Source: Sedimentibacter sp. SX930 (GTDB lineage: Bacteria > Bacillota > Bacilli > Lactobacillales > Aerococcaceae). Taken from it: a DNA stretch of 64,000 nt. Location: NCBI GenBank assembly GCA_002155105.1, contig MUZD01000002.1:124001-188000 (forward strand), read 5' to 3'. Position 1 is the stretch's first letter; every line of letters begins with the position of its first letter. Both the position numbers and the translations under genes were made by a program. Below, piece by piece: positions 46,881 to 58,202 of the stretch. Below the pieces are notes generated by a model that saw only the letters and a list, made by a program, of their open reading frames with translations, did not search any database and was not told where the DNA came from.

Positions 46881-49800
46881 ATGGCATTATCGAAACATGA
46901 ATTGTTCCAGCAGATGCTGGAACAGATAAATCTGCATCACAAGCCGGAGTACCTGCCGTATTTTGAAAACGGGGAAATCGAACAGGTCATCGTGCATAAA
47001 AAATCCAAATTATGGTCATTCCAGTTCGTTTTTGATAACGTCCTGCCTTTCGAAGTGTTCAATGATTTGATGAACCACATGAAAATAAAATTCCAATCCA
47101 TCGCCACGATCGATCTTCGGATCAAAACAAGGAAACCGATCTTGACGAATGAGAGCATCCTGGATTATTGGGAAACGGTCGTCCAGCGCAGCAACATTTC
47201 CTCGCCGTTGGTCCAGACGCTTTTTGCCAAACATACGCCTGTCGTCCTGAACAACAAAGTCGTGATCAATGTCGAAAATGAGATCACCAAAAATCATTTG
47301 ACGGATAACTATTTATCCGTGATCCAGCAGAACTATCTGGTCTTGGGGTTCCCGAGTTTCCAAATCACGATTGAAGTGGACGAAGAGGCATCCGAAGCCA
47401 GAATGGCTCAATATCTGGCCAGGAAGCAGGAGCAGGACGAAATGTTGGTCAAACAAGCGGAAGAAGCGATCAAACAAAACCAACAGGACAGACAACGCAG
47501 TGACGGCTCACAATCTAAAGCAGGCAACGGCCCCTTGATGATCGGCAGACAAATTTCAGGCAAGGAAGAAATCAAGCAGATGGCTTCGATCACCGAAGAA
47601 GAGCGTTCCGTGGTCATCGAAGGCTACATTTTTGACAGTGAAATCCGTGAACTGCGATCCGGGCGGAAACTGCTCGTATTCAAAATGACGGATTACACCT
47701 CCTCGTTTTCGGTGAAGCTGTTCTCTTCGAATGAAACAGATGAACAGAACTTCGAACTGGTCAAAAAAGGCATCTGGGTGCGCGTACGCGGGAGTGTCCA
47801 AGAAGACACGTTCATGCGTGACTTGGTTGTGAATGGCCGCGACGTCAATGAAGTGGCTCATGCGGAACGGAAAGATCGGGCGCCCGAAGACGAAAAAAGA
47901 GTGGAATTGCATCTGCACTCAAACATGAGCCAGATGGATGCCACCAATGGCATCGGCGATTTCGTCAAACAGGCAGCCAAATGGGGACACAAAGCCATCG
48001 CGCTGACTGATCATGCAGCCGCGCAAGGCTATCCAGATGCCCATGCAGCCGGAAAAGCGAATAACGTGAAAATCTTGTATGGGATTGAAGCGTACGTCGT
48101 CGATGACGGCGTACCGATTGCCTATAATCCGGTTCATGAAGATCTCAGCGAAGCAATCTATGTTGTATTCGACGTGGAAACGACAGGCTTGTCGGCAGTT
48201 TACGACAAAATCATCGAGCTGGCTGCCGTAAAAATGTACAAAGGAAATGTCATCGAGACATTCGAAGAGTTCATCAATCCGGGTCATCCGCTGTCGCAGA
48301 CGACCATCCAATTGACCGGCATAACCGATGACATGGTGCGCGACTCCAAACCGGAAAAAACGGTGTTGGAGCAATTCGCTGCATTCGCTGAGGGTTCCAT
48401 TCTCGTAGCCCACAACGCCAGTTTCGACATGGGCTTCCTGAACAACAGCTACGAGCGCTACGGCATGCCAGAGGCGCCCCAGCCGGTGATCGACACATTG
48501 GAGATGTCCCGTTTCTTGCATCCGCAATTGAAATCCCATCGTTTGAATACGTTGGCGAAACGTTATGGCGTAGGCTTGGAACAGCATCACCGTGCGGTTT
48601 ATGATTCCGAAACAACCGGGGCACTCTGCTGGATATTCCTGAAGGAAGCCCGCGAAGAGCACAACATCTTGTTTCATGATGAACTCAACAAATACATAGG
48701 CGGCGGTGATTCATACAAAAGGGCACGGCCGTTCCATGCAACGATTTTGGCGAAAAATCAAGATGGGCTGAAGGACCTATTCAAAATCATATCTGCTTCG
48801 AATATCGAGTATTATTACCGGACACCGCGCCTTCCGCGCAGCGTTCTGCAAGCGATCCGGGGAAACTTATTGATCGGTTCTGCCTGCAGCGAAGGCGAAA
48901 TATTTGAGGCGATGATGCAAAAAGGGGCAGAGGTAGCAAAGGAGAAAGCCAAGTTCTACGATTACATCGAAGTCATGCCGAAAGAGGTTTATGCCCCGCT
49001 CATCACTAAGGAATTAGTCAAGAATGAAAGCGATCTGGAGGAAATCATCACCCAAATCGTTGCCATCGGGGATGAACTGGGCAAAACAGTGGTCGCAACC
49101 GGGAATGTCCATTACCTGAACAAGGAGGACGCCATCTACAGGGAAATATTGATCGGATCCTTGAAAGTGAACCAAGGGAAAGTTCTGCATATGCCGGAAG
49201 CCCATTTCCGGACGACAGATGAGATGCTGGATTGCTTCTCCTTCCTGGGCAAAGAAAAAGCCAAGGAAATCGTTGTTTATAATACCCAGAAAATTGCTGA
49301 CAGCACGGAAGTGATCGTGCCGATCAAGGACCAATTGTATACACCCAACATGGAAGGTGCGAACGAGGAGGTCACGCGACTTTCCTATGATGAAGCCAAG
49401 CGTCTTTATGGCGAAGAACTCCCTGATCTGGTCGAAAAAAGGCTGGAGAAAGAGCTCAACTCGATCATCGGCAACGGCTTCTCGGTCATCTATCTGATTT
49501 CCCAAAAATTGGTGCTGAAAAGCAACCAAGACGGTTACCTGGTAGGTTCCCGGGGCTCGGTTGGCTCAAGTTTCGTAGCCACCATGACCGGGATCACGGA
49601 AGTCAATCCTTTGCCGCCGCATTACCGCTGTCCGGAATGCAAATATTCCTATTTCTATGAAGACGGATCGATCGGTTCCGGCTACGATTTGGAAAAAAAG
49701 GACTGCCCGAAATGCGGGGCGGACATGGACCGTGACGGACACGACATCCCGTTCGAAACCTTCCTGGGCTTCTACGGAGATAAAGTACCCGATATCGATT

Positions 49801-51215
49801 TGAACTTCTCAGGTGAATATCAAGCCCAGGCCCATGCCTACACGAAGGAGCTCTTCGGTGAGGAATATGTTTACCGTGCCGGAACGATCGGTACGGTAGC
49901 GGATAAGACGGCCTTTGGTTATGTGAAAGCCTATGAGCGGGACCACAACTTCAGATTCTCCTCTGCTGAAATTGATCGGTTGGCAAAAGGCTGCACTGGC
50001 GTCAAACGGACGACCGGACAGCATCCAGGTGGCATTATCGTTATTCCGGACTATATGGATGTCTATGATTTTACACCTATCCAATTTCCTGCAGATGCCC
50101 AGGATTCTGAATGGAAAACGACCCACTTCGACTTCCACTCCATCCATGATAATGTGCTGAAATTGGACATACTTGGACACGATGATCCGACTGTTATCCG
50201 GATGCTCCAGGATCTATCCGGGATTGATCCGCAAACGATCCCGCCCAATGATCCGGATGTCATGAAGATATTCAGCGGTACCGAAGTGCTGGGTATCACG
50301 CCGGAACAGATATTCAGCAAAACCGGAACACTCGGAATTCCAGAATTTGGGACGCGCTTTGTCCGGGGGATGCTGGAGCAGACAAGTCCTAACACTTTTG
50401 CGGAATTACTGCAAATTTCGGGCCTTTCCCACGGGACGGATGTCTATCTGGGCAATGCCGAAACGCTCATCCGCGAGAACAACATCCCGTTGGCTGACGT
50501 TATCGGCTGTCGTGACGACATCATGGTATATCTGATCCATCACGGTATGGATGACGGTCTGGCCTTCAAAATCATGGAGAGTGTCCGTAAAGGGAAAGGG
50601 ATCCCTGATGATTGGCAGGCGGAGATGCGTGCGAAGGAAATTCCTGAATGGTACATCCAATCGTGCCTGAAGATCAAATATATGTTCCCGAAAGCCCATG
50701 CTGCCGCGTACGTATTGATGGCATTGCGCGTTGCTTATTTCAAAGTGCATCAGCCGATCCGTTATTACTGTGCCTTCTTCTCTGTGCGTGCGCAGGATTT
50801 CGATTTGGTCGCGATGACGCAAGGGAAAGAAATGATCAAGACCCGCATGAAAGAAATCATGGATAAGGGTTTGGAAGCGTCCGTCAAGGAAAAAAGTTTG
50901 CTGACCGTACTGGAATTGGCGAACGAAATGGTGGAGCGCGGCTTCAACTTCAAGATGGTAGATCTCGATAAATCGCACGCCAATAATTTCGTGATCGAAG
51001 GGGATACGCTGATTGCGCCATTCCGGGCCATCCCGGGATTGGGCGGCAACGTGGCGAACCAGATCGTTCAAGCGAGGGAAGCCCAACCGTTCCTGTCCAA
51101 AGAGGACTTGGCAACGAGAGGGAAGGTTTCGAAGACGATCATCGATTACATGAATGAAAATGGTGTATTGAAAAACTTACCTGACGAAAATCAACTTTCT
51201 TTATTTGATTTTTAA
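46881..51215 (+). CDS. polC: DNA polymerase III alpha subunit PolC
   Basis: The 1444-residue replicative polymerase of low-GC Gram-positives with built-in proofreading. In order: N-terminal domain (1-230), OB fold (about 235-325, [18 protein letters not shown]), PHP domain interrupted by the exonuclease ([25 protein letters not shown]), DEDD exonuclease (about 430-600, [32 protein letters not shown]), then the polymerase core with [14 protein letters not shown], a zinc knuckle CPEC...CPKC, and PDIDLNFSG with catalytic aspartates. The ATG at 46881 has AGAAGGAG upstream. No break or insertion seen. Confidence 0.97.
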   Translation: MALSKHELFQQMLEQINLHHKPEYLPYFENGEIEQVIVHKKSKLWSFQFVFDNVLPFEVFNDLMNHMKIKFQSIATIDLRIKTRKPILTNESILDYWETVVQRSNISSPLVQTLFAKHTPVVLNNKVVINVENEITKNHLTDNYLSVIQQNYLVLGFPSFQITIEVDEEASEARMAQYLARKQEQDEMLVKQAEEAIKQNQQDRQRSDGSQSKAGNGPLMIGRQISGKEEIKQMASITEEERSVVIEGYIFDSEIRELRSGRKLLVFKMTDYTSSFSVKLFSSNETDEQNFELVKKGIWVRVRGSVQEDTFMRDLVVNGRDVNEVAHAERKDRAPEDEKRVELHLHSNMSQMDATNGIGDFVKQAAKWGHKAIALTDHAAAQGYPDAHAAGKANNVKILYGIEAYVVDDGVPIAYNPVHEDLSEAIYVVFDVETTGLSAVYDKIIELAAVKMYKGNVIETFEEFINPGHPLSQTTIQLTGITDDMVRDSKPEKTVLEQFAAFAEGSILVAHNASFDMGFLNNSYERYGMPEAPQPVIDTLEMSRFLHPQLKSHRLNTLAKRYGVGLEQHHRAVYDSETTGALCWIFLKEAREEHNILFHDELNKYIGGGDSYKRARPFHATILAKNQDGLKDLFKIISASNIEYYYRTPRLPRSVLQAIRGNLLIGSACSEGEIFEAMMQKGAEVAKEKAKFYDYIEVMPKEVYAPLITKELVKNESDLEEIITQIVAIGDELGKTVVATGNVHYLNKEDAIYREILIGSLKVNQGKVLHMPEAHFRTTDEMLDCFSFLGKEKAKEIVVYNTQKIADSTEVIVPIKDQLYTPNMEGANEEVTRLSYDEAKRLYGEELPDLVEKRLEKELNSIIGNGFSVIYLISQKLVLKSNQDGYLVGSRGSVGSSFVATMTGITEVNPLPPHYRCPECKYSYFYEDGSIGSGYDLEKKDCPKCGADMDRDGHDIPFETFLGFYGDKVPDIDLNFSGEYQAQAHAYTKELFGEEYVYRAGTIGTVADKTAFGYVKAYERDHNFRFSSAEIDRLAKGCTGVKRTTGQHPGGIIVIPDYMDVYDFTPIQFPADAQDSEWKTTHFDFHSIHDNVLKLDILGHDDPTVIRMLQDLSGIDPQTIPPNDPDVMKIFSGTEVLGITPEQIFSKTGTLGIPEFGTRFVRGMLEQTSPNTFAELLQISGLSHGTDVYLGNAETLIRENNIPLADVIGCRDDIMVYLIHHGMDDGLAFKIMESVRKGKGIPDDWQAEMRAKEIPEWYIQSCLKIKYMFPKAHAAAYVLMALRVAYFKVHQPIRYYCAFFSVRAQDFDLVAMTQGKEMIKTRMKEIMDKGLEASVKEKSLLTVLELANEMVERGFNFKMVDLDKSHANNFVIEGDTLIAPFRAIPGLGGNVANQIVQAREAQPFLSKEDLATRGKVSKTIIDYMNENGVLKNLPDENQLSLFDF

Positions 51216-51252
51216 GGGAAGGCTATTCCAAAGCCATTAGATTGGTAAGTCC

Positions 51253-51281
51253 TTGCAATTACTGACACAATGGTGTATGAT
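51253..51281 (+). promoter_or_regulatory. Promoter of the rimP-nusA-infB operon
   Basis: TTGCAA (51253-51258), 17-base spacer, TATGAT (51276-51281). A terminator-like hairpin lies just 25 bases after the -10, before rimP. Confidence 0.75.
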
Positions 51282-51305
51282 TATATAAGAATAAGTCGTC
51301 GGATG

Positions 51306-51332
51306 GAGTGAGCGGAAACGCTCACTCTTTTT
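51306..51332 (+). terminator. Leader terminator/attenuator before rimP
   Basis: GAGTGAGCG and CGCTCACTC form a perfect nine-pair stem capped by a GAAA tetraloop and followed by five T residues. It lies between the operon promoter and the rimP start, so it would terminate most transcripts early unless regulated. It might also end polC readthrough. Confidence 0.82.
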
Positions 51333-51385
51333 ACGCAGTCAGCCAATGTATGACAGTGGTGTAGGATTGATAAAGGAGGATTTCT

Positions 51386-51859
51386 GTGAGTCGTGTAGTA
51401 GATGAAGTTCGAGTAGTGGTTCAACCAATAGTTGATGAACAGAATTTAGAATTAGTGGATATGGAGTTTTTGAAGGAAGGGAAAAACTGGTTTCTTAGAA
51501 TCTATATAGATAAGCCAGGCGGCATCGATATCGAAGAGTGTGCACTGATCAGCGAAAAAGTCAGTGAAGCATTGGATGCCATCGACCCGGATCCGATCCC
51601 GCAAGCGTATTTCCTGGAGGTATCCTCACCAGGAGCAGAGCGTCCATTAAAGACTGAAGCAGATATGCAGAATGCCATCGGTAAATTCGTGCATCTGTCC
51701 TTCTATCAGGCGATTGATGGTGAGAAATTCTACGAAGGAACGTTGAAGGAATTAAATGACGAATCCGTCGTATTGACGATCAGAATCAAAACCAGAACCA
51801 AAGATATCGAAATCGAAAGAAAACAGATCGCAAACGCAAGATTGGCTATCCAATTTTAA
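51386..51859 (+). CDS. rimP: Ribosome maturation factor RimP
   Basis: A 157-residue protein needed for 30S subunit maturation. Family blocks: LELVDMEFLKEGKNWFLRIYID, GIDIEECALISEKVSEALD and YFLEVSSPGAERPLK. GTG start at 51386 after AAAGGAGG. First gene of the rimP-nusA-rnpM-ylxQ-infB-rbfA operon. Confidence 0.96.
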   Translation: MSRVVDEVRVVVQPIVDEQNLELVDMEFLKEGKNWFLRIYIDKPGGIDIEECALISEKVSEALDAIDPDPIPQAYFLEVSSPGAERPLKTEADMQNAIGKFVHLSFYQAIDGEKFYEGTLKELNDESVVLTIRIKTRTKDIEIERKQIANARLAIQF

Positions 51860-51890
51860 TCATTTTTTGAGATAGGAGTGAGGAAGTAAT

Positions 51891-53192
51891 ATGAGCAAAG
51901 AAATGTTAAGTGCTCTTGAAGTGTTGGAAAAAGACAAAGGTATTTCAAAAGAGATTGTCATCAGTGCGTTGGAAGCTGCGCTTGTGTCTGCATACAAACG
52001 TAATTATGGTCAGGCCCAAAACGTTGAAGTGGAATTCGATACTAAAAAAGGGGACATCCATGTCTACGCAGTTAAAGAAGTAGTGGATATGGTGTTTGAT
52101 TCGACTTTGGAAGTAAGTCTGGAGGATGCTCTGCAGATCAACAAAGCATACGAATTAGGCGATAAAATCCGTTTTGAGGTCACCCCTAAAGATTTTGGAC
52201 GGATTGCCGCTCAAACAGCCAAGCAAGTCATCATGCAACGTATCCGTGAAGCGGAACGCAGCATCGTGTACAATCAATTCATCGCCTATGAGAATGATAT
52301 TTTGACGGGTGTCGTCGAAAGAATGGACAGCCGTTATATCTACGTGAGCCTTGGAAAAATTGAAGCGGTATTGTCCAAGCAGGAGCAGATTCCGAATGAA
52401 ACGTTCCAGCCGCACGATCGCATCAAAGTGTACGTCACAAAAGTCGAAAACACTTCAAAAGGGCCGCAAGTTTTTGTCAGCCGCAGTCATCCGGACTTGC
52501 TGAAGCGATTGTTTGAACAAGAAGTTCCTGAAATCTTTGATGGCGTTGTCGAGATCGTTTCGATCGCCCGGGAAGCCGGAGACCGCTCAAAAGTAGCCGT
52601 GCGCTCCCGCGATAAGAACGTCGACCCTGTCGGCACCTGCGTAGGACCAAGAGGCCAGCGTGTCCAAGCAATCGTAAACGAATTGCGCGGAGAAAACATG
52701 GATATCGTTGAATGGAACGAAGATCCATCGATCTATATCGGAAATGCATTGAATCCAGCACAAGTCGTGAATGTGGATTTCCATCAAGCAGACGGTAGCT
52801 GCACAGTCATCGTTCCTGATTACCAGCTATCATTGGCCATCGGTAAAAAAGGTCAAAATGCTCGCTTAGCGGCCAAATTGACAGGCTATAAAATCGATAT
52901 CAAGTCCGAAACGGAGTATAATAAGTTATTGATGGAATCCGGTGCTCAAAAAGTTGCATCCGATGAAGAAGATGCTGATACACTTCATTCCTTCGCTGAC
53001 TTGGATAAGATTTTTACGGCTGAAGAAGTCGCTGAAGATATCGCTATTCCAGCGGACGAAACGGATTATACGGAAGAATACGAAAATGATGAAAAAATCC
53101 TTGATCCTGAAGATGTAGAACAACTGATCTCGGAAGTCGAGACAGATCCGGAACAAAGCTATGATGAATTAGCAGAGGACTTTCAAGACTAA
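51891..53192 (+). CDS. nusA: Transcription termination/antitermination factor NusA
   Basis: A 433-residue RNA polymerase-binding factor. N-terminal domain (1-130), S1 domain (about 135-200, TGVVERMDSRYIYVSLGKIEAVL), and two KH domains (about 230-345, VGTCVGPRGQRVQAIVNEL and LAIGKKGQNARLAAKLTG). After residue 350 a long acidic tail of about 80 residues follows, without the extra repeats of proteobacterial NusA. It stands in an operon with a leader terminator that may be its own target. Confidence 0.96.
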   Translation: MSKEMLSALEVLEKDKGISKEIVISALEAALVSAYKRNYGQAQNVEVEFDTKKGDIHVYAVKEVVDMVFDSTLEVSLEDALQINKAYELGDKIRFEVTPKDFGRIAAQTAKQVIMQRIREAERSIVYNQFIAYENDILTGVVERMDSRYIYVSLGKIEAVLSKQEQIPNETFQPHDRIKVYVTKVENTSKGPQVFVSRSHPDLLKRLFEQEVPEIFDGVVEIVSIAREAGDRSKVAVRSRDKNVDPVGTCVGPRGQRVQAIVNELRGENMDIVEWNEDPSIYIGNALNPAQVVNVDFHQADGSCTVIVPDYQLSLAIGKKGQNARLAAKLTGYKIDIKSETEYNKLLMESGAQKVASDEEDADTLHSFADLDKIFTAEEVAEDIAIPADETDYTEEYENDEKILDPEDVEQLISEVETDPEQSYDELAEDFQD

Positions 53193-53210
53193 TCAGTGAG
53201 GTGAAGGTTT

Positions 53211-53495
53211 ATGAAGACAAGAAAAGTTCCGATGAGGAAATGTGTCGTCTCGAATGAGATGAAACCAAAAAAAGAATTAGTCCGCATCGTAAAAAATCAA
53301 GCAGGTGAAATCGCCATTGACCCTACCGGCCGCATGAATGGCCGAGGAGCCTATGTCTCGCTGGAACCTGCGTTGGTGCAGAAGGCTTGGAAGCAACACA
53401 TTTTGGAAAAACACCTTGAGACCGCAATCAGTGATGCGTTCTATCAGGAGTTATTCGATTATGTCGAACACCAAAAAGCAAGGAGCTTATTATGA
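53211..53495 (+). CDS. rnpM: RNase P modulator RnpM (YlxR)
   Basis: A 94-residue RNA-binding protein (DUF448). The family signature PMRKCVVSNEMKPKKELVRIV and DPTGRMNGRGAYVS is clear. In Bacillus YlxR binds the RNase P RNA and modulates its activity. It overlaps ylxQ by four bases (ATGA). Confidence 0.94.
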   Translation: MKTRKVPMRKCVVSNEMKPKKELVRIVKNQAGEIAIDPTGRMNGRGAYVSLEPALVQKAWKQHILEKHLETAISDAFYQELFDYVEHQKARSLL

Positions 53496-53800
53496 CACCT
53501 GAAGATAAGATGTTGAATTTGCTGGGATTGGCATTGCGCGCCGGCAAACTGATCACAGGTGAAGAGATGACCATCAAGTCCATCCAAAAAAATGAAGCGG
53601 TCTTCGTCCTCTGTGCGACGGACTGCAGCGATAACACCAAAGAAAAATTAGAAAACAAATGCCGCTATTATGAAGTCCCGTTCCTGGTGCATTTCACTTC
53701 GGAACAAATCAGTCAAGCAATAGGCAAGTCCCGTTCCATTTGCGCTTTGACCGATAGAGGATTCGCCAAAAGTTTCATGCGGCTGAAAGGAACAAAGTAA
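53492..53800 (+). CDS. ylxQ: L7Ae-family RNA-binding protein YlxQ
   Basis: A 102-residue kink-turn-binding protein of the L7Ae/L30e/S12e type. The family core [16 protein letters not shown] and [20 protein letters not shown] is present. Its exact role is unclear. Translationally coupled to rnpM and followed by infB after 22 bases. Confidence 0.92.
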   Translation: MTPEDKMLNLLGLALRAGKLITGEEMTIKSIQKNEAVFVLCATDCSDNTKEKLENKCRYYEVPFLVHFTSEQISQAIGKSRSICALTDRGFAKSFMRLKGTK

Positions 53801-53822
53801 TGAGATAAGGGAAGGTGATGAC

Positions 53823-56276
53823 ATGGAAAAAAAACGTGTCTACGAGTATGCAAACGAACACAAGGTATCAAGCAAAACGGTGTTGGATAAAGCAAAACAA
53901 TTGGGGATCGATTATCATAGCCATATGTCAACCATGGAAGACGGAGACATCAAAAAGTTGAACCAATCCATCTCTTCCCCTGCTGGAAATCAGGTTGCCA
54001 AGCCAAGTGCACCGCAATCCAATGCGCCACAGAAGAAGCAACCAGCAGACATCAAAAAGGCGCCTGCAACCGGAACACATAAAACTACTGATAAGAGTGA
54101 ACTGAGGAAAAACACAGACATGAAAAATAAACCATCGAATCCTTCTCTGAATCAAAAAAACGGTTCCGAAAATAAAGGACAAACAAGAAATACTGCAGAA
54201 AAGAATACAAATCGGCCGGCGCAAGCCACAAGCCAAGCTGGACAAAATCGTCCAAATACTAAAATGAATCGAGTTGACTCTGTTTCGCCAAACAAATCAA
54301 ATGACAAACCAGTGCAGAAAACTGCAAACACGAATACTACCACCAATGCGCCAGCCAAATCAAACCGTCCATCATACGGTCAAAATTCAGGCGGTTCCAA
54401 TCCACGCAGTCAAGGAAATCAAGGGAGAGGCAACAATCCCTACAATAAAAACAAGCGCTCAAAATTCAAAAAAGGCACGACTAAGCAGGGACCGGCAGTT
54501 CCTCCACGCAAATTCCGCGAGTTACCGGAAACATTCGTCTATACAGACGGCATGAATGTAATGGAAGTTGCCAAAAAGCTTCACCGTGAGCCAGCTGAAA
54601 TCATCAAAAAATTATTCCTGATGGGTATCATGGTCACGCAAAACCAAGCATTAGGAAAAGACGCCTTGGAATTGTTGGCTACTGATTATGGCATCGAAGC
54701 CGAAGAAAAAATTGTTCAGGATATTTCCGATTTGGACAGCTATTTCGAAATGGAAGAAAATCCGGAAGACTTAGTTGCAAGACCACCTGTTGTCACTATC
54801 ATGGGTCACGTCGATCACGGTAAAACGACGCTTTTGGATTCACTGCGCAACACGAACGTAATCCAAACCGAAGCAGGCGGAATCACGCAGCATATCGGCG
54901 CTTATCAGGTCAAAATCGATGGCAAACCGATCACGTTCTTGGACACACCAGGACATGCTGCCTTTACGACGATGCGTGCCCGCGGAGCGGACGTCACAGA
55001 TATCACGATCATTGTTGTCGCAGCTGACGACGGTGTGATGCCACAGACAATCGAAGCTATCAGCCACGCAAAAGCGGCTGATGTTCCCATCATCGTTGCC
55101 GTAAACAAAATCGACAAACCGACAGCCAATCCAGATCGCGTCATGCAAGAACTGTCCGATCAAGGTTTGGTTCCGGAAGCATGGGGCGGCGAAACGATTT
55201 TCGTCAACATCTCGGCTAAGTTCGGACAAGGAATCGATGAATTGTTGGAAATGATCCTGTTGGTAGCTGAAGTACAGGAATTGAAAGCTAATCCGAATCG
55301 TTTAGCGATCGGTTCCGTAATCGAAGCCCGTTTGGATAAATCAAAAGGACCGATTGCTACCGTCTTGGTGCAGTCAGGTACTTTGAAAATCGGCGATCCG
55401 ATCGTAGTCGGTAATACGCATGGCCGTGTCCGCGTAATGACCAACGATCAAGGCAGACGCGTTAAAACGGCTGGACCTGCAATGCCAGTCGAAATAACAG
55501 GTTTGAACGCAGCACCGCAAGCCGGGGATCACTTTGTTGTCTTTGAAGATGAGAAGACAGCGCGTCAAGCCGGTGAAGAACGTGCGAAACGTGCCCTTAT
55601 GGAGCAACGTTCAACGCAGAATCGCGTGACTTTGGACAACTTGTTCTCCAGCTTGAAAGACGGAGAACTTAAAGACGTCAATGTCATCATCAAGGCTGAC
55701 GTGCAGGGTTCGGTTGAAGCCTTGGCTGCCAGCTTACAAAAAATCGAGGTCGAAGGTGTCCGCGTTAAGATCGTCCACTCGGCAGCAGGCGCAATCAACG
55801 AGAGTGACGTTACCTTGGCGGCAGCCAGCAACGCGATCATGATCGGATTCAACGTCCGTCCGACTCCTCAAGCGAAGATCCAAGCGGATAACGAAAATGT
55901 GGACATCCGTCTACACCGTATCATCTACAACGCCATCGATGAAATCGAAACAGCGATGAAGGGCATGCTGGATCCTGAATTCGAAGAGCAAGTAACTGGT
56001 CAAGCGCTTATCCGTGAGACCTATAAAGTTTCTAAAGTCGGCACAATCGGTGGAGCGTTCGTAACCGATGGCTACATTGGAAGAAGCAGCAGTATCCGTA
56101 TCATCCGCGACAATATCGTCATTTTCGACGGCAAACTTGCCAGCTTGAAGCGATTCAAGGATGATGCCAAAGAAGTTAAAAAAGGCTTCGAATGTGGTGT
56201 AATGATTGAAGATTACAACGATATCCGCATCGATGATGTCATCGAAGCGTACCATATGGTTGAAATCAAGAAATAA
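53823..56276 (+). CDS. infB: Translation initiation factor IF-2
   Basis: An 817-residue GTPase that places initiator tRNA on the 30S subunit. A short IF2N module ([20 protein letters not shown]) is followed by a disordered low-complexity linker rich in Asn, Gln, Lys and Pro (about 50-225), a second IF2N (about 240-310), and the G domain from about 318: [34 protein letters not shown]; domains II to IV complete it. Start ATG at 53823 with GGAAGGTG upstream. Confidence 0.97.
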   Translation: MEKKRVYEYANEHKVSSKTVLDKAKQLGIDYHSHMSTMEDGDIKKLNQSISSPAGNQVAKPSAPQSNAPQKKQPADIKKAPATGTHKTTDKSELRKNTDMKNKPSNPSLNQKNGSENKGQTRNTAEKNTNRPAQATSQAGQNRPNTKMNRVDSVSPNKSNDKPVQKTANTNTTTNAPAKSNRPSYGQNSGGSNPRSQGNQGRGNNPYNKNKRSKFKKGTTKQGPAVPPRKFRELPETFVYTDGMNVMEVAKKLHREPAEIIKKLFLMGIMVTQNQALGKDALELLATDYGIEAEEKIVQDISDLDSYFEMEENPEDLVARPPVVTIMGHVDHGKTTLLDSLRNTNVIQTEAGGITQHIGAYQVKIDGKPITFLDTPGHAAFTTMRARGADVTDITIIVVAADDGVMPQTIEAISHAKAADVPIIVAVNKIDKPTANPDRVMQELSDQGLVPEAWGGETIFVNISAKFGQGIDELLEMILLVAEVQELKANPNRLAIGSVIEARLDKSKGPIATVLVQSGTLKIGDPIVVGNTHGRVRVMTNDQGRRVKTAGPAMPVEITGLNAAPQAGDHFVVFEDEKTARQAGEERAKRALMEQRSTQNRVTLDNLFSSLKDGELKDVNVIIKADVQGSVEALAASLQKIEVEGVRVKIVHSAAGAINESDVTLAAASNAIMIGFNVRPTPQAKIQADNENVDIRLHRIIYNAIDEIETAMKGMLDPEFEEQVTGQALIRETYKVSKVGTIGGAFVTDGYIGRSSSIRIIRDNIVIFDGKLASLKRFKDDAKEVKKGFECGVMIEDYNDIRIDDVIEAYHMVEIKK

Positions 56277-56314
56277 AACGCCACAGCAATCGAACTAGTG
56301 AGAGGTGAACCGAA

Positions 56315-56671
56315 ATGGCTAATTTCAGAGCAGGAAGAATCAAACAAGAAATACAACGCGAAGTGAATGATATCCTGGCTAAGCGTGTAAAAGATCCGCG
56401 TGTTGCGAATGTGAACATCACTGATGTGGAAATCACCGGTGACTTGCAGCAAGCAACCATCTATTACAGCACATTGTCGGAACTTGCCAGCGATCGTGAA
56501 AAAACGCAACTAGGATTGGATAAGGCTACTGGCCTTGTCCGCAAGGAACTTGGAACACGTTTGACACTTTACAAGACACCGGAATTGATCTTTAAACGAG
56601 ATGAATCGGTGGCTTACGGCAGCAAGATCGATGAATTGATCCGCAAGATGCATGAGGATGAAAAAAAATAA
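56315..56671 (+). CDS. rbfA: Ribosome-binding factor A
   Basis: A 118-residue KH-like 30S maturation factor. Conserved start [20 protein letters not shown], then KDPRV and [19 protein letters not shown]. It ends the operon: a split terminator and an insertion sequence follow, and truB and ribF, commonly next, are not present here. Confidence 0.95.
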   Translation: MANFRAGRIKQEIQREVNDILAKRVKDPRVANVNITDVEITGDLQQATIYYSTLSELASDREKTQLGLDKATGLVRKELGTRLTLYKTPELIFKRDESVAYGSKIDELIRKMHEDEKK

Positions 56672-56695
56672 ATTCCGCTAGTATTGAAACAAACA

Positions 56696-56712
56696 AAAGA
56701 ATAGGGTTCCGG
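56696..56712. terminator. Left arm of a host terminator split by the insertion sequence
   Basis: AAAGAATAGGGTTCCGG at 56696-56712 is complementary, with one G-T pair, to CCGGAATCCTATTCTTT at 58260-58276. Joined without the insertion element they form a 17-pair bidirectional terminator with a GATAAAA loop between rbfA and the C39-like gene. Confidence 0.85.
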
Positions 56713-56713
56713 G

Positions 56714-56721
56714 ATAAAACC
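56714..56721. repeat. Target-site duplication, left copy (ATAAAACC)
   Basis: ATAAAACC flanks the insertion sequence here and again at 58254-58261, a perfect eight-base duplication of the type ISL3 elements make. Confidence 0.93.
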
Positions 56722-56783
56722 GGCTCTCTGTCAAATGGTGTTGATGAGACATTTTAGCTGTTGAAATAAGGGAGCCACATTCA

Positions 56784-56827
56784 CAAACTCCAGAAGAGAA
56801 TTTTTCTCTTTTGGGGTTTGTTTTTTT
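56784..56827 (+). terminator. Inward terminator at the left end of the insertion sequence
   Basis: On the plus strand CAAACTCCAGAAGAGA (56784-56799) pairs with TCTCTTTTGGGGTTTG (56805-56820), 16 pairs with two G-T, followed by seven T residues. It would stop transcripts coming from rbfA. The transposase stop codon falls in its T run. Confidence 0.85.
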
Positions 56828-58118
56828 ATATTGCCTGAAGCAGATTGAATTGGATAAAAATCCGATTGCGGAAATGAATGAAGTTCCTGTAGCCATAAGA
56901 GACTCTCTTGATGACCTTTATTTTGTTGTTTATCCCTTCCATTACTCCGTTGGAGTAGTTATAGGAGAGACTGTTGAGAATGTATTCTTCGGCGACCTTG
57001 AATGACTTCATAGCTTTTTTCATGTTGGGTGAAAGGGATTTATGGGGTTCATTCAGAAAATTTTTAAACAGTTCTTTTTCTTTATGGTTCACCGCATATT
57101 TGATAGTCTGATAGGCATCATAATTTGCTTTCAGAGTGAGGTCTATTCCCAATAGATAATCGACTACATCTTTATCGCACATGCCCTTTTTGAAGAGTCT
57201 ATGGTAGCGGAAATTGGTAAAGTCCAGCTTGTCCTGGTCCATAAGCAGTAATTTCCAGTAGTTCTTCAATTTTGTATAATCGCGACGAGCTTTTGGTTCG
57301 GATGCCTTCCTAAGGCCATTCATCACTTGAATACGGGTTTGATTTAACGCGCGATTCACCTGCAGAATAATGTGGAACCGATCGATGATAATCTTGGCGT
57401 TAGGAAAGACTTCCTTAACTAAAATCATGTACGGAGAATAAAGGTCGGTCACAACCGTCTCTACACGAGCCCGTACTTCATAAGGGAAACGCAGGAAGTA
57501 TTCTCGTAATCTGAATAACCGCCTATCCGGAAGGACATCAAACAACTGATGTGTTTGCGAATCACAACAGACAAAACTCATCGCTCCAACACAATCCTTT
57601 ACCGACTTGAATTCGTCGAAACAAAGGTGCTTGGGCAAGTAATGATAGGTTTGTTTGAAACTGTTGTAAGAATTTTTGAAAACACGGCTGGTTGTATTCG
57701 CGGAGACGTGATGAATCGCAGCGATGTCCTTTTCTGAAATGGTTTTCCTTGCATATAGGGCAATTGAAACCTTTGTGGCCCTGGAAATAAAACAATTTTT
57801 CTCCACTATATTTGTTTGCGCACTAAAGGTAGAAGAGCATTCTCTACAAAGGAATCGCTGTTTATTCAAGTCGAGGAAGGCTGGATAGCCGGAAACCTCT
57901 GGTAAAACGATCCTGGATTTCTTAGTTCCATTTTTTACGATTGACTGCTGGTTTTCCATCCCGCAGTTAGGGCACCGTAGTGCCTCGAAGGTCAAGACAG
58001 CAGAGAAGACTTTCGCAATTTGACCCTTGATTACGACATCCTGGCAACAATTTTCTCCGAAATGGATATTAAGGTCTTTTATATTCAACACATTTCGCAT
58101 ATACTTTGATATAGACAA
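56826..58118 (-). CDS. ISL3-family transposase
   Basis: A 430-residue DDE transposase. N-terminal zinc-binding cysteines (RCPNCG and FLCRECS) and a helix-turn-helix (about 120-155, TISEKDIAAIHHVSANTTSRV) precede the catalytic domain: Asp in LCFDEFKSVK, Asp in VVTDLYSPY with IIIDRFHIILQVNRA, and Glu in NGVMEGINNKIKVIKR. The start is TTG at 58118, about ten bases after AAGGAG; the first in-frame ATG is six codons later. The frame is unbroken. Codon use is more A/T rich than in the neighbours, fitting foreign origin. Confidence 0.93.
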   Translation of the reverse strand: MSISKYMRNVLNIKDLNIHFGENCCQDVVIKGQIAKVFSAVLTFEALRCPNCGMENQQSIVKNGTKKSRIVLPEVSGYPAFLDLNKQRFLCRECSSTFSAQTNIVEKNCFISRATKVSIALYARKTISEKDIAAIHHVSANTTSRVFKNSYNSFKQTYHYLPKHLCFDEFKSVKDCVGAMSFVCCDSQTHQLFDVLPDRRLFRLREYFLRFPYEVRARVETVVTDLYSPYMILVKEVFPNAKIIIDRFHIILQVNRALNQTRIQVMNGLRKASEPKARRDYTKLKNYWKLLLMDQDKLDFTNFRYHRLFKKGMCDKDVVDYLLGIDLTLKANYDAYQTIKYAVNHKEKELFKNFLNEPHKSLSPNMKKAMKSFKVAEEYILNSLSYNYSNGVMEGINNKIKVIKRVSYGYRNFIHFRNRIFIQFNLLQAI

Positions 58119-58202
58119 ATGAAATCACTCCTTAAAATATCTGGCTTAGTCACCTTTATTTTAACAGAGTATTTCATTTGTCCTTTTTTTTGCACTTTTC
58201 AC

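Noticed and set aside
47919-48677. Minus-strand open frame (252 codons) inside polC
   Set aside because: Antisense to the PHP and exonuclease domains of PolC, no ribosome binding site.
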